From Neostapfia colusana (Eukaryota; Streptophyta; Magnoliopsida; Poales; Poaceae), in contig JASWHV010000002.1 of NCBI GenBank assembly GCA_030760725.1, positions 60,195,900-60,259,899 of the forward strand: a DNA stretch of 64,000 bases. The letters are read 5' to 3'. The position numbers were made by a program, and so were the translations under genes. Each line of letters starts with the position of its first letter. Position 1 is the first letter of the stretch. The notes beneath the pieces are model-generated. The model searched no databases, had not been told where the DNA came from, and worked only from the letters and a program-made list of their open reading frames with translations. Shown one piece after another: positions 34,621-47,624 of this stretch.

Positions 34621-35601
34621 ATGAATGCATTGGCAACACCACTTAAAATCTGAACATTGGCTTATTCACATGAAAAGTATTGAAAACAATTTCTCCCCCT
34701 TTGTAAATCAGAAATAAAATGAGAAGAAAAACAAAAATACCAAAAATTCTCCCGCTGAGAAGAATCGTGCCAGAACACTTGTGAATGTGTGCAATATGTG
34801 ATCAATTTCTCCCCCTTTGACAATGTATTCAGCAAGGTACAAAAGAGAAATTTTAATTTGTTATGAGCACATTATAACATATACATATAAAACAAAGCTC
34901 ATCCAAATCATACCATTAAGTAACTTACACTATCACATCATGAGATACATAAAGTAGTGTAAGCCATGCTAGAGATCAAGTGTACTTTTCAATTTAAGCA
35001 AGTCATGATCTCACAAACTTAACTATTTCAAGACCTGAAAACATGACACTTGTTGCTGCATTTCATTTATCATTTAAAGCACAAATTTTGATCTTATGAC
35101 ATTTGCAAGAGATTATATGCAGCATCAGCCTTATTCTAACCAACCAAGCCAAGCCTATGTCATTTGGCAGTCAGAAGCCTAAGGACATGGTTTTAGTCAT
35201 ACACAACTCCTTTCAAGTTCATATCTAAGTGCAATGATAAGCCATCTCAAAAGAAGAAGTGCGATGCATGCATATTCTCTTGATCTTTTCTCATTTTTTT
35301 ATTTGAACATAAAAACTCAACATGTGAGTTGATTACTTGATTAATTCTTTATGATTAAAAGCACTTGTGAGCATGCAACAAGTTCAAAACAGCAAGAAAA
35401 TTCGACCATGACCAGATTTGGTGTAAGTAATTATTTCAATTACTAGACATGGTAAAAACTACAAAATGTATAACACGAGTAATGTAGTAAGAACTTTCAA
35501 CATGAAAAGGAATCACAAAGTCATATATGCATGAAATAGTATGCTCGTATTATTTTAATTTCAGATTCACACATAGACTTCCCAAGTTTCAAAATTCTCC
35601 C
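34621..35601 (-). other. 3' untranslated region of element B
   Basis: About 1 kb, AT-rich, between the end of RNase H and the polypurine tract. I see no supported gene here. Confidence 0.7.
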
Positions 35602-37846
35602 TCAATTTAAGCCATGAGGATGCATAACCCCTATTTCACTACGAATGTAACAAAAACGGGTGAAATCCAAAGGTTTTGTAAAAATGTCAGCCAATTGTTG
35701 TTCGGTATCTACATGGTGAAGCACAATGTTCCCTTTTTCAACATTATCACGGAGAAAGTGATACCTAATGTCAATGTGCTTAGTTCTCGAATGCTGCACG
35801 GGGTTTTTAGCAATGCAAATGGCACTAGTGTTATCACAAAACAGTGGAACACTATCTAGATCAACCCCATAGTCCTTAAGTGTTTGAACAATCCAAAGTA
35901 TCTGTGAGCAAGCACTAGCAGCAGCTACATATTCAGATTCGGCTGTGGATTGTGCAACGGAACTTTGTTTTCTAGAGGACCAGGCAACAAGTGAATTACC
36001 AAGAAAATGACAAGCACCAGAAGTACTTTTCCTATCAATCCTACAACCCCCAAAATCAGCATCGGAAAAAAGCTTTCAAAGTAACGGTTGAGGAAGAAGG
36101 AAGAAAAATGCCAAATTCTTGAGTTCCATGTAAGTACCTGAGAATCCTTTTGACGGCTTGAAGATGTGAAGCACGTGGGGAGGCTTGAAACCGTGAACAA
36201 AGACATACACTGAACTGTATGTCCGGTCTTGATGCCGTGAGATACAATAGTGATCCGATCATGCTTCTATATTCTTTTTGATCAACGGGATCACAATATT
36301 CATCAAGTTCAAGTGTTGTTGCTGTTCCCATTGGTGTCCGAAGAGGCTTGCTTTTGTCCATGTTGAAGCGCCTTAGGAGATCTTTTGTATACTTTGTTTG
36401 ATGCACAATGGTACCCTCCATGGTTTGCTTGATTTGCAGCCCCAAAAAGTACGTGAGTTCTCCCATCATACTCATCTCAAATTCTGAACTCATCATAGCT
36501 GAAAACTTGGACACAAGATCATGAGAAGCACAACCAAAGATAATATCATCCACATACACTTGAACGAATAATGAGTCGTTGCCATGCTTAAGCACAAAAA
36601 GAGTTTTGTCAACCTTGCCCATGGTAAACCTCTTTTCAAGTAAGAATGTTTTTAACCTATCATACCATGCTCTAGGGGCTTGTTTGAGACCGTACAAGGC
36701 TTTGGACAGTTTGTAAACATGATTAGGAAAATTTGGATTTTTAAAACCAGGTGGTTGTTTGACATAAACCTCCTCATCTATGTAGCCATTAATAAAAACA
36801 CTTTTAACATCCATTTGATATAGCTTAAAACCTTTAGATGCAGCAAAAGCTAAGAAAATTATTATGGCTTCTAATCTAGCAACAGGAGCAAAAGTTTCAT
36901 CAAAATCTAGACCTTCAACTTGTGTGAAACCTTGAGCAACCATCCTAGCCTTATTCCTAAACACAACACCATCCTCACTTTGTTTATTTTTAAACACCCA
37001 TTTCATTCCAATTAAAGTGTGACCTTGAGGTGGAGGTACAAGTTTCCAAACATTATTTCTTTCAAAATTTTCTAACTCTTCTTGCATGGCAATAATCCAA
37101 CATTCATTAGTGAGTGCGTGTGATATATCTTTGGGTTCAAAAGAAGCAACAAAAGCAGAATTAGCATGAGAATTGGGGTCGAAAAATCTGGATCTTGTAA
37201 CTCGTTCATGCAAGCTTCCAATAATTTGTTGTGGAGGATGACTTTCGAGAATCTGGAGGGGAGTGGACACTTCACAAGCTTCTTCTTCTTCATGTTCATC
37301 ACAAATAGATGAGCTTGTGACGTGAGGAGGATCTGGACCAGCAATGGTGGTCGTCGGTGCTGGCTGTGAATCAAGATCAGGAGCTGGAACAATGTCATTA
37401 GCTGCTGAATTTTTGGGCAGCAGCACCATTTCTTCCTCTTCTTCAACGAAAATACTCTCCCTCTGCGGATATGGATCCGGACCTGTAATATTTGAACTAG
37501 TACCTGGGCTAGCTTTATCAAAAGAAACCTCACAAGTCTCCACAATTTTGTTAGTATCAAGTAAAAGCACACGGTAGCCTCTAGTATGAGATAGATAACC
37601 AAGAAACATGCAATCAACAGATCTAGCTTCAAATTTATCAAGATTACCATGTTTCTTAACAATGCATTTGCAACCAAAGACCCTAAAGTGTGTGAAACTA
37701 GGCCTATGTACAAACCTGAGCTCATATGGTGTTTTACCTAGCTTAGCACACAAGAAAACATGATTTGAGACATAACAAGCGGTTGCAATTGCATCAGCCC
37801 AAAATTTCCTAGGACTTTGATATTCATCAAGCATAGTCCTAGCCAT
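35602..37846 (-). pseudogene. Copia reverse transcriptase and RNase H (element B)
   Basis: One open stretch of 596 codons (37846-36056) covers the integrase C-terminus and reverse transcriptase. Recognisable motifs are [33 protein letters not shown], and the catalytic YVDDIIFG near 36540. RNase H continues in other frames after a frameshift near 36060 (SVAQSTAESEYVAAASA, then VDTEQQLADIFTKPLD ending at 35602). The reverse transcriptase core itself is uninterrupted. Confidence 0.9.
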
Positions 37847-38792
37847 CTAAACTAAGGTTCTGTTCTTTCTCTCTACAACACCGTTTTATTGAGGTACATA
37901 TGGTGAAGAAAATTGATGATCTATTGCATTTTCAGCACAAAAGTGATCAAACGATTGATTTTTAAATTCGGTTCCATTATCACTTCTAATTACTCTTAAA
38001 GATCCTCGGTGATAAATTGATAATCTAAGAAATAAAGTTCTAAAGTGACTAAAAGCTTCATTCTTAGATGCCATAAAGTAAACCCAAGAGTATCTAGAAT
38101 AGTCATCAACAATCACAAGAACATACCATTTACCTCCGAAGGATTGAACACGTGAAGGTCCTACGGTGCCAAGGTGTAAAAGTTGACCCGGTTCAGTTGT
38201 CATGGTCATTGTGAGAGGAGCATGTGAACCTGCAACCATCTTAGCATGTCTACAAGAAGAGCACACAATTTCCTTGTCCCCTTTAAGCTTAGGCAGCCCA
38301 CGTATGCGATCAAGAGCACTAACACGCGTGAGATGATAAAAGCCTACGTGACCAAGTCTACGATGCTAAAAATATAAATCTTTGGAATCATTTGCAACTA
38401 GACATCTATGCTTAGAGGAAGACATATCAAAATCAGCTTTAAGACCTCTTCCAAATCGAGACATGTTAAAAATAAGCTCACTATTTGAACCTACAACTTT
38501 GCAGCAGTTTTTATTGAAAATAATTTCCAGATTTTCATCTAGCAGTTGTGACACAGAAAGCAAGTTGTATTTCAAATTTTTGACAAGTGCCACATCCTTC
38601 AAAGTGTAGTGATCATTTACTCTAACCGAACCCTTAGCAATTATAGGAATTGAAGAATTATCGGCAAAAGTAACATTCTCTACACGTGACACGAAAGAGA
38701 GAGAGAGAGGAGAACCATTCTTTGTTACCGGTCATGTGGCGTGAGCAACCTGAATCCACAATCCAAATGTTCTCCTTCCTCAAGCATGTAAC
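37847..38792 (-). pseudogene. Copia protease, pre-integrase and integrase core (element B)
   Basis: The protease motif DSGCSRHMTG is readable near 38745, then a frameshift in a CT-repeat near 38700. The pre-integrase zinc region (RRLGHVGFYHL, CSSCRHAK) follows a stop near 38368. The integrase core shows IVDDYSRYSWVYF and SDNGTEF. Two stops near 37888 and 37848 interrupt the NGVVERKNRTL motif; both can be explained by single substitutions of ordinary codons. Confidence 0.88.
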
Positions 38793-41135
38793 CTACATAG
38801 AAGCACAATACATCAATGACTTAATACTGGGGTTAGTTAAAAGGCATTTAGGAATCCAGTACTGAGTCACACGATGTCCAGCAGGAATAACATGCGAAAG
38901 CTGAGATAAAACAGCGGGTTTATGAGTCAAAGTTTGAGATTTTTTGTTCTTAACTACTGACCTATGAGGTGTTACTTGTGTAGCACAAAAATCAGTAGCT
39001 CCGGAGGCAAAAACAAAAGGTCCGGAGGCAAAAACTGAAGCTCCAGAGGCAAAAACTGAAGCTCCGGAGGTAAATTTTGAATATTTCTGACTCATAACAG
39101 CAGGTTGCATGTTCCTGACATTCAGTTTAGTATGTGCAGCAAATTTTGCATGAGAGTTATAAGATCTAGCTTGCATTCTTTCCTTTTTATGTTGTTTAGC
39201 GAGTCTATAACAAAAATTTATGACATGACCATCTCTACCACAATAGGTACAATGAAATTTAACTTTGTGTTCATGTCTAGATGAGCATGCAGTATGCTTA
39301 TTTGAACCCGAATGTGACAACACTCCTGCAGATTTAAAAACCACTTCTTTTGGTTTCGGCACTGTTTGAATCAAACCACTTCCTAATGATTTTACAATTT
39401 TAGGTGGATGTTCCTTAGCATGAGCATGTGAATCAAAACCTAAACCAGTTTTATCATTGCAAGACTTGGAAGAATTCAGCAGCAAGTTTATGTTCTTATT
39501 CCAATTACAAAACCGATCTAATGTCCTATGCATGTTATCAAGTTTATTTGATAGATCAAGACAATTTTCACATGAAGTTTTTCCTTTTAATTTGCAATTG
39601 GAACAATATTTAACTTCATGAGAACGTAAAGAATTGTTCAATATAGAAATTTCTTTCATAGCATCTTGTAGTTTCTTATCAAGATCATCGCAAGTAGAAC
39701 AATGCAAATCAGTTGTAGAACAACAAGCATCTTTCAAGTTTTTATCATTAAGGGCAGCAAGCTTTTTTTTCTTTTCGATTTCAAGTTCAAGTTTATCAAG
39801 TGTGGAGGTGTGTGCACTTCTTAGAGAGAACAATTGTTCATATATTAAATCACATGAGGAATAAGAATCATCACTAGGAATCAAGGGTTTTAAATGATTG
39901 ATTTCAGATTCTAGTGACTCAATTTTAACAGCATTGTCCCTAAGCATTTTGTCCTTTTTCTTAACAATAATAGTGGCACGAGAAATAGCATCATACATTT
40001 CTTTGCAAGTAGGACATACCTCTTCGTTGTCACTGTCGTGTTCTGCATCCTCCATACTTTATTTTGATTTGCCCGCCATGAAGCACAAATTTGCCAGATC
40101 ATCTTCATCTTCATCACTTCCAATGTCTACATCACTCGAGCCAGGTTCTTGAAGTGCGGTGATGAAACTGTTTATCAGTTTGCGTCCTGTAAAACCCTTC
40201 TTTTTCTTGTTGGTGTTGCCAAAAGAGGACTTGACTTTATTCTGCTTTTCATCACGGTTAGAAGGACCTAAAAGGTTAGGGCAATCTGTACGAAAGTGTC
40301 CTGTCTTACCACATTCAAAGCATCGTTGAGGTCCGGAGCTTCCTCTCCTTCTAGTTCTCTCATTTTGCAATGCTTTTGAGAACCTAGTAGAAAGAAGTAC
40401 TAGCTCCTCCTCTGGAAACTCCTCAATCTGTTCCAGGGTTAGTGAAAACAGCAAAGCAAGTGTATTGCTAGATGATTGGCCGGAGCAAGGCATATCACGT
40501 TGTGAGACAAATGCAATAGTCTTATTTGGGTTCTTACGTTATATAATGTCAATTTCATGAGTTTTTAGCTTAGAATAAAGCACATCTAATGTAAGAGTAC
40601 TCATGACAGTGGATTCACGTATGGATGTTAGTTTCGTCTCCCAAATTGACATGTCTAATGCACCTAGTAATTGCCTAGCATTTTCAGCATCTGAAAAATT
40701 AACATTGACGGTATGCAAGTTGCTGAGAATTTTATTAAAGCGAGCAAAGAGGTCATCAATGGACTCACATGGTTGCATCTCAAAGCGCATGTATTCTTTC
40801 TTGAACATATCCTGTCTTACCTCCTAGATCGTGTTGGATCCTTCGTGGTAGTCACAAAGTGCTCTCCACACATCGTACGCTGATCGGAGGTGTGCAACAC
40901 GATCGAAGTCACTCTGAGTTAGTCCTTGTATGATCAAGTTCCGAGCCTTGTTGTTGTTGTCGACATCTCTCATGTTTGTAGCCATGACTTGATCGTTTGA
41001 AGGCACATCGTAAGGCTTGTACACCTTTTCCCATATTGCAAAGCCTTGCGCCTGGATGAAAGCTTCCATGCGTGCCTTCCAAACCTGAAAATCAATACCA
41101 CTAAACACACAAGGTTTGGCGGAGTATTTCTCCAT
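38793..41135 (-). pseudogene. Copia gag, large coiled-coil type (element B)
   Basis: Begins MEKYSAKPCVFSG at 41135, the usual start of plant copia Gag, with the capsid-like region to 40540. A zinc knuckle CFECGKTGHFRTDC lies near 40310-40350. A long coiled coil (about 39400-40055) and a second knuckle CTYCGRDGHVINFC near 39220-39260 follow. In-frame stops near 40823, 40537, 40056 and 38791 split it into four pieces. The arrangement with two knuckles and an extended coiled coil is more elaborate than in small copia elements. Confidence 0.85.
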
Positions 41136-41180
41136 GATGATTAGTAAAAACACGTGCAAATCACAAAAATTAGAGCAACC

Positions 41181-41194
41181 TGGCTCTGATACCA
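41181..41194 (-). other. Primer-binding site, initiator tRNA-Met (element B)
   Basis: The minus strand reads TGGTATCAGAGCCA, two bases from the 5' LTR, a 14-base match to the initiator-Met tRNA end. Confidence 0.92.
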
Positions 41195-41196
41195 AT

Positions 41197-42944
41197 TGTA
41201 GGATCGTAGTACACGTGTAAAGCTACCAGAGGGCGGGGTGAATGGTAGATAAAAACTTTTCAGCGGAAGCAACAAAACACTCCTCAGCAGAAAACCAATC
41301 TATTGAAGAAACCGTGTGTGCTCTAATCTAAACGTGTTCAACTGTGACAAAACTAGTATATATTGTAGAGAATCAAGTCACGAAGACGTCACAACAAGAA
41401 TCATGAAAATCCGTTAAGAGAAACTCATGTTACGATTGGAAGATCGAACAAAGGTCAATATGTCCTACGCGAGAAAAACAGTTCTGGAATACTGCAAAGA
41501 AACTCGTGTAGATCAGAAACAACAAATTCAATGACCGCGAAATTTTCACAGATGATAGATAATCAAGTTTCGAAGACAACCAAAAAAGAATCACATCAAT
41601 TGGATCTGTAAAACTCGAGTTATGATAAAACCACCGAAGCAAGGTAGTGCTGAACAGAAACTCGACGAGAAAAACTTGTCTGAAACAAGTCGGACGAACA
41701 AGGCACAAAAGTTCCTTTAGAATACGAATTTTATTTATCAAAACACAAGAGCAACAGCCCCAAAGTCGCGCTCTCCATGAGCCTTGGCCTCCCTTGCTTA
41801 TATAACCAGCTCTATGGCCAATCCAATTCAAACTAGGACTGCTACTCCTACTTGGATTCAAACTGTAACTTTCCAATACTGCTCAAGACTCTTCTATATG
41901 CAGATAGAAGCAATTTTAAGACTTCTAGACACCTTAGGAACGTCCCAAACATTCCTAAAATAACTCTACTTCATGCCTAACACGAAATCCTATTATAACC
42001 AACTCGAAACTTTCCATAAACAAACCATAACCGCCTCAGCCGCAGCCTGAGCGCAAAATCCTCAAGCCGGTTGAACCTTTTCAACCATATCTCCACTTCC
42101 ATATCTCTTCATCACGCCTTGGAACCATGTTGACACGTCCATGCACTCCTTGCACACGTGCAAACACCTTCCAACAACGTCCACGATACCTTCATATGCA
42201 TTGTTCTTGATCCAAACATGCTGCGCAACCTCCCGATCAACTCAACCACAATTCCTCCCGAACTTGGTTGTTGAACCTCATCTTCTCGCTAAGACTAGTT
42301 CAATGGATCCGGTCACTAGCCATGTCTTGAACTCAAGCAACACCTGCACATGAATAAAAACCAATACTTCCGAGCACAAGTCCTCGACTTAACTCTCGTT
42401 AGTTCCGAAACTACAACATCTTACGTGAGCACCTCACATAAGCATGTTGTAAACCATAGCAAAATAATATCAGCCATAACCACCAAAACACACCAAAAAC
42501 TTAGTAAAATAATACTAAGCAAACTTTCCATAAGATTAAAGCAAGTTCGAAACATTGCAAGTTAAAAGTAGAACCATTGCAATCAAGCTCCGAACCTTAC
42601 CAAAGCTAACCGGACCTTGAACCGGATCTTACCAAAGCTAATCGGACCCATCGCCGGAGCTTACAAAAGCTTAGTCGGACCTAGCACGAAACTTACAAAA
42701 GCTAGTCGGACCTAGCACCGGAGCTAGCAAAAACAAGTCGGACCTAGACAAAATAAGTCAGACTTAGACAAAGCAAGTCGTACCTTACGTCGGACCTTGC
42801 CAGAGCTACCCAAAACAAGTCGGACCTATCGTCGGACCTTGCAGGAGCTCGGACCTAGAGTTGGACCTTGTTAAAAAGGTGTTTTGGTAGTATTCAAAAA
42901 TTTTATCGTCAAAGCCAATGTATTCAGCACACATAGGTCTCACA
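41197..42944 (-). repeat. 5' LTR of element B
   Basis: 1,748 bp, the partner of 32861-34607 with scattered single-base differences. The same GGTCCGAC-containing array lies at 42595-42865. Confidence 0.92.
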
Positions 42945-42949
42945 GAGTG
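42945..42949. repeat. Target duplication, right copy (element B)
   Basis: GAGTG follows the LTR end CTCACA at 42944 and matches 32856-32860. Confidence 0.9.
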
Positions 42950-43441
42950 CAAGGGTAATCGAGTACCCCCTGTCCCCAGCATTGAATGCCTGTCACCTCC
43001 GACAGGACTGAGGAGGAGCAGAGCGGGGGCGCACGTGTGCTTCAGTATGGACCACTCCCCAGCGACGGGACAGGAGCAGGAGCGGCAGAAGGCCATGAGT
43101 ATGGCGGTACCATCCGTTGCCTTGCCAAACGAATGACAAGACAAGCCATCCTGTGCCCATGACTCGCCTCCCCTCGGCAACACGGAGGGAAAACAAGGAA
43201 GTAAGAGGACGAAGGAGAGAGAGGAAGGATAAATAGATAGACCTGCCAGTTTGAGAGGGAAGGCTCTCGTACTTGTAAGAACAACCCCGATTCTTGAGTA
43301 AGAACAAGCCAGACACCCTGGCTGGACGTAGGGCATTCTTGCCCAAACCAGGATAATCCCTCTTGTGTTATTAGCTAGGCCACCTCGAGGTAGAACGCGT
43401 GGTACAATTCGATTAGTAGTCTGAAATCCAAAACACCGACA
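42950..43441 (+). repeat. 3' part of an unidentified LTR with primer site
   Basis: The stretch has a TATA-like GATAAATAGATAG near 43228, then a U5-like region ending ACACCGACA at 43441. It is followed at once by GCTGGCGACTCCAC, which looks like a primer-binding site of the TGGCGACTCC kind seen in other plant gypsy elements. Its 5' boundary is unclear. It may be part of the sequence into which element B inserted. Confidence 0.5.
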
Positions 43442-44714
43442 GCTGGCGACTCCACGCGACTGTACTCCCTGTTCCACGAACAGGCACATGGTTGTCACGT
43501 GATTCCAAAATGTTTGGATGATAAAAAGTGAAGGATGACCGTGTTTGGAATGTGTGTGCATGTTCCAGGGGTGCAAGACATGGGAACATGGTTCCATTGT
43601 GTGGTTGTGGTGTTTTTGATGTGATGAACGAGTTTGGGAAGGTTTGGGTTGAATTCAGTTTAGATATGGTAGGTGTTGAGTTTGTTCGGGCTGTGTTTGT
43701 ATAGGTTTCTGACGTGTGTCCCCATAGGGTTTGGACGTATGTCCAGAACAGAATTCGTGCGTGAGTTGGATTTGGTTTGTTTTTGGTAGGGTTCTAATTG
43801 TTAGGGAATTAATTTGTTTGGCTCATGAACCAAAACAGTTTTGAAAGGTCTAGAAGCATTTTGGGAGATTCCAAAAAAGGTTACGAAGGTTGAAAAAAAT
43901 CTAATCTATCCATGAATAGATGATTTTCATGTTGGTTTAGGAGGTTTCCAGGTTTGTTAGGGTTTGTTGGAGACGTGTGTAAAAATATGAAGGACTTGGC
44001 TGTGTGGGGGTATCCTTTGCGTCGCTTTCATGTGTTTTTGATTAAAAGTCCTCGTTTGTGCCAAGCTTTTGCATCGTTATCATTCGGCTTATTTTTTTCA
44101 CGTCGGTTTTCCTCAGATTAACGTTTGTTCAATTATCTAGTCATAACTTTCGTTCTACACATCGAATTGACTTGATTCTTTTTGTGTTGGCTTCACAACT
44201 CGAATTTTTATCACTCTTGAAGAATTAAAGGTTGTTGGAGTAACGATTCGCACGTCATAAACAAGTTTTTGCAACTTATCAGATTGGTTCTTTGCTCAGA
44301 AAGATTAGACCAACCTTTAATCGTGCTTTTATCATAACTTGGGTTTCAGTCAACCTATTATTGTGATTCTTGTTTTGTTGACTTGTTAACTAGTCTCTAT
44401 AATATCTATGGAGTTTTAATGATGTTTGTATTGAAGAAACTACTCGCATACATGAGTTTTTCAAACAGTTCAGTTTCTTTTGAGTGGTTGAGTTTTACAC
44501 TTTAAATTTTGTATCATCTATCATTCACCCACTCTTTGATAGATGATCTCCTATACTTCTATCCTACAAGTTTTACCATAGTCAAGTTGTCAAAAATTTT
44601 ATAATCTTTGCTGATTTTTAGATTTGTTTCAGTGTATTGTTATTCTTCAAAAATGTGTGTCTTTTGTTGTTGATTTTAATGACGGGAAAGCAAAGAAGAA
44701 GATTGTGCACCGAA
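43442..44714 (+). other. Non-coding leader-like region
   Basis: About 1.3 kb, T-rich, without a supported reading frame. Around 44150-44240 it resembles the LTR of element B read in its own orientation (shared phrases such as TTGATTCTTTTTG and GGCTTCACAACT), so old copia LTR sequence may be present. I cannot define ends. Confidence 0.4.
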
Positions 44715-45219
44715 TGTTGGGAAATCAGCGTAAGCTACTCTAGCAATTCTACCGCGTCACCCAGGAAACATGCGAGTACAGAGGTCATAGATCGTTACCA
44801 CTAGAAGCGCAAGGCAGTGGAACATAGACGCGCATCGGTGTAGGTGAAGTAGACGGCCGCGTTCGTCTCTTCCTCATCCTCGTCACGGCAGCATGTAGAC
44901 GATCACGTTCGTCGTAGCCAATCAGCGCAGCAGTAGCAGCAGCGCCTCCACGGAGTCCGCACGTACAGGGAGGAACGCCATGCGCCGGTGTGCTAGCACC
45001 GCGTGCGCGACAAGGGTCTCGCTGTGAGGCCTGCGAGGGGTCACGGCTAGGGCTGTCACGTGATCGAGAGCTCAACCCCTACCCTACCCCTCGTATTTAT
45101 AGGTGTAGTAATGGGCTTTTAGGTCGCAGGCCCATTAGTACCCTAATTGCTTATGGATCAAATATCCAACAGGCCTTAACCCGAATTGTTATAATTGCCT
45201 CTTGATCATATCACTAACA
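44715..45219 (-). repeat. 3' LTR of element C
   Basis: 505 bp, plus-strand TGTTGGG to CACTAACA, with inverted termini TGTT and AACA. It contains no supported gene. Confidence 0.85.
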
Positions 45220-45231
45220 ATCTCCCACTTG
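45220..45231 (-). other. Polypurine tract of element C
   Basis: The minus strand reads CAAGTGGGAGAT directly before the LTR, typical of plant copia elements. Confidence 0.85.
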
Positions 45232-46030
45232 CACTAGAGACAATCATCTAGCCAAGCTTTTCAATGTTCCAACCCCTTAAGTGTGTGACCCATTAGGTTC
45301 ATGTGCAGTCAGTTATAAATGGAAACCGTTTCCAACCACAAGTCAATAGAGGTACCTAGCAGGACATACTGACTCCCGAATGTACATGAAGATCATATCG
45401 GCTGAACCTAGATACATTCACATGCAAATACCTTTGCCTCATGATACCAGTCAAGCTCAAGGCGAGATGTGTGTGATCCTTGTGATAGCTCGACCATTCA
45501 CTCAATCGAATAGTGGATTGATTCCATGAGTAACTTTTAGTCATTGTGATTAACCTTTAATCACCTTGGCATGGCCATGCATTTCCAAATCCAACTATCT
45601 CCAGGGGCCCAGAGATATCTCTCATGTTATTAAGGAGGGGCAAATCCTATCATGATCTGCACACATCTCATTCTCTGTTTCATTATGTACCCAAAGATTA
45701 CTTTTATGACTATCCAGTTACGGAGTAGCTTTTGGTAGTCTCAAAGTACACAACTACACACAGCGAGAAACAATGGTGATCTCAGGTTTAAGGATCTAGC
45801 AGGTGTATCACTCAAGACCAACTGATGGCACATATGAAAATAATAATCCCAGAAGTGTCTTGGAGTGGGTCAATCCAACACCATGTTCACTAACATGTGT
45901 TCACATTATCAATTTGATATCTCCATATCTATGACCCGTGAAACGTGATCATCAATTAATACATGAGCTAGTATGTATGACATTATTATCTCATGTAATG
46001 ATATAGACTAGGGGTCATTTAGAGTAATAT
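45232..46030 (-). other. 3' untranslated region of element C, left of insertion D
   Basis: About 800 bp, non-coding. It ends in an AT-rich run (GAGTAATATTATTATTA) at the left junction of D. Confidence 0.65.
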
Positions 46031-46307
46031 TATTATTAACAAAGAGTTTCACGTCTCTCAGCTGCGGAAATGTCTTAAGTACCCAACCGCAGTTCCTATG
46101 GAGAACATTGAGGATCTTCAACCAAATCTCACTTATTCTGAGTATCCGATCCAGATTATCGATGAGAAGAATCGCGCCACAAGAAATCGGACATTGCGAT
46201 TTTATGAAGTCTAGTGGAGCAACAACACCGCTGATAAAGCCACGTGGGAAAGCGAGGATTTTCTATGTTTAAATTTTCCCGACTTGTTGGTACCGTATGT
46301 CCAGTAG
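46031..46307 (+). pseudogene. Gypsy pol C-terminus with chromodomain (element D)
   Basis: Reads [29 protein letters not shown] and KATWESEDF, closely matching the end of pol in elements 1/2. One stop (near 46214) precedes WSNN, and the natural stop is at 46305-46307. The sequence upstream is absent. Confidence 0.85.
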
Positions 46308-46351
46308 TTTTTCTCCCTTCCTTCTTCTTTCTATAATCTCGGGACGAGATT

Positions 46352-46368
46352 CTTTTAGGGGGGGGGGA
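46352..46368 (+). other. Polypurine tract of element D
   Basis: CTTTTA followed by ten G and A, then the LTR start TGTAACAGCC at 46369. The sequence before it (CGGGACGAGATTC) is shared with elements 1/2. Confidence 0.85.
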
Positions 46369-47624
46369 TGTAACAGCCATAACTTTTGTAAGTTTGATTT
46401 CAACTTATGAAAAAAAGTTAAGGCGAACAAAGACTATATTTGTGTCACATAAAATGACAAACACAAAAAATGGACATGTTAGGGAGTTAAAATTTTTCTC
46501 TAGCCCATTCTCAACACATGTTAACCTAGGGGAAAGATTTCCCTCCCAAAAATCTAACTCATGTGCACCTCCTCTATGAGTAGAGTGGAGGGAATTTAAA
46601 CACAATTTGAATTCTTTTGAAAGGATTCATGTTCAGATTGCCCAAATACTTACAAAGGAATTCACCGATGCATTCCCCATGTATCAATGAGCTCACAACC
46701 AAAATTTGGATAATTTTGGAGCTCATCTACCATTTATTCAAAGGAATAGTTGAGAGCACCTTCAAATTCCAATTTGTAGTTGAATTCTGAACAAAACTGG
46801 CTCAATTTTGAAATCTAAGTTTAGATTCAAATTCCTCATATTTTGTTTGGTCTACCATCCAATTTTAGTGGAAGTTGGACAACGGCGATGCAGGAATCGT
46901 AAAGCACAGAGGGGGGAGATATATGAGGTGATGTGGCCCACTGGTCAGTCTCCCAAATTGTGCACCGCCTCTATTCTTTCTTATCTCGGCTGAGCGCGCC
47001 AACTGCTTGGGGCAGCCCGTGCCCGATGAGTTGCCTGTGCCACCTCCTGCTCTTCGGGTCGCTTCACCTCGATGTTTATCTCCCACGAAGGTTGCACAAT
47101 CGAACTTCTACTCCACTCGCTCGCTCACGTGACACTCTCTGCTTTCTGCCGAGAACACCGACGCCGGCGCCCGCGCTCTGTTCTTCGCACCGCACACCGC
47201 CATAGAGCTTGGTTGCTCAAGCTTCCCACAGCGAAAAGCATCGCCAACACGTGCTTTAGCAGCTTCCAGTGCCAACCCCCGGTTCTCCCCGCTCCTTTGC
47301 GCGCGGGAGTGCGAAGTTCTAGTTGCGCCCATGTTGAAACTGAAGTAAACCGAGTCGGCTCCCGTGGGAAGCCCAAACCAAGAGAGATCACACCCAAGCA
47401 AGACAACCCCTTGGTGCACCCTGAACTGAGCTGCTCACGCCCAAAGCTCATCCCAAGTCGTGATTCCTTGGAGGAGAATTTTGAGATTTTCTCCTGGGCG
47501 GCATAACTCGACCCCAAGGTAGAAATTTGCAAAATTCACGTTCAATTCGAGTTGTTAATGCTTCAAACTTCGCACATAGCTTCCTCACTAGATAGCACAC
47601 CTCCTTCATCGATTTTAGACCAAG

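Larger units (their letters stand above)
32861..42944 (-). mobile_element. Element B: full-length Ty1/copia retrotransposon, decayed
   Basis: A complete 10.1 kb element with LTRs of 1,747 and 1,748 bp, primer site, polypurine tract and perfect 5-bp target duplications. Domain order on the minus strand is gag, protease, integrase, reverse transcriptase, RNase H, as in copia elements. The large Gag with coiled coil and two zinc-knuckle-like motifs recalls the SIRE/Maximus group, but I have not tested that. Numerous stops and at least two frameshifts make it non-autonomous. Confidence 0.93.

Noticed and set aside
42806..43597. 263-codon open frame on the minus strand
   Set aside because: It starts in the unidentified LTR and leader region and runs into the end of element B across its target duplication, so it cannot be an ancestral gene. 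The composition is low-information and two other frames overlap it.
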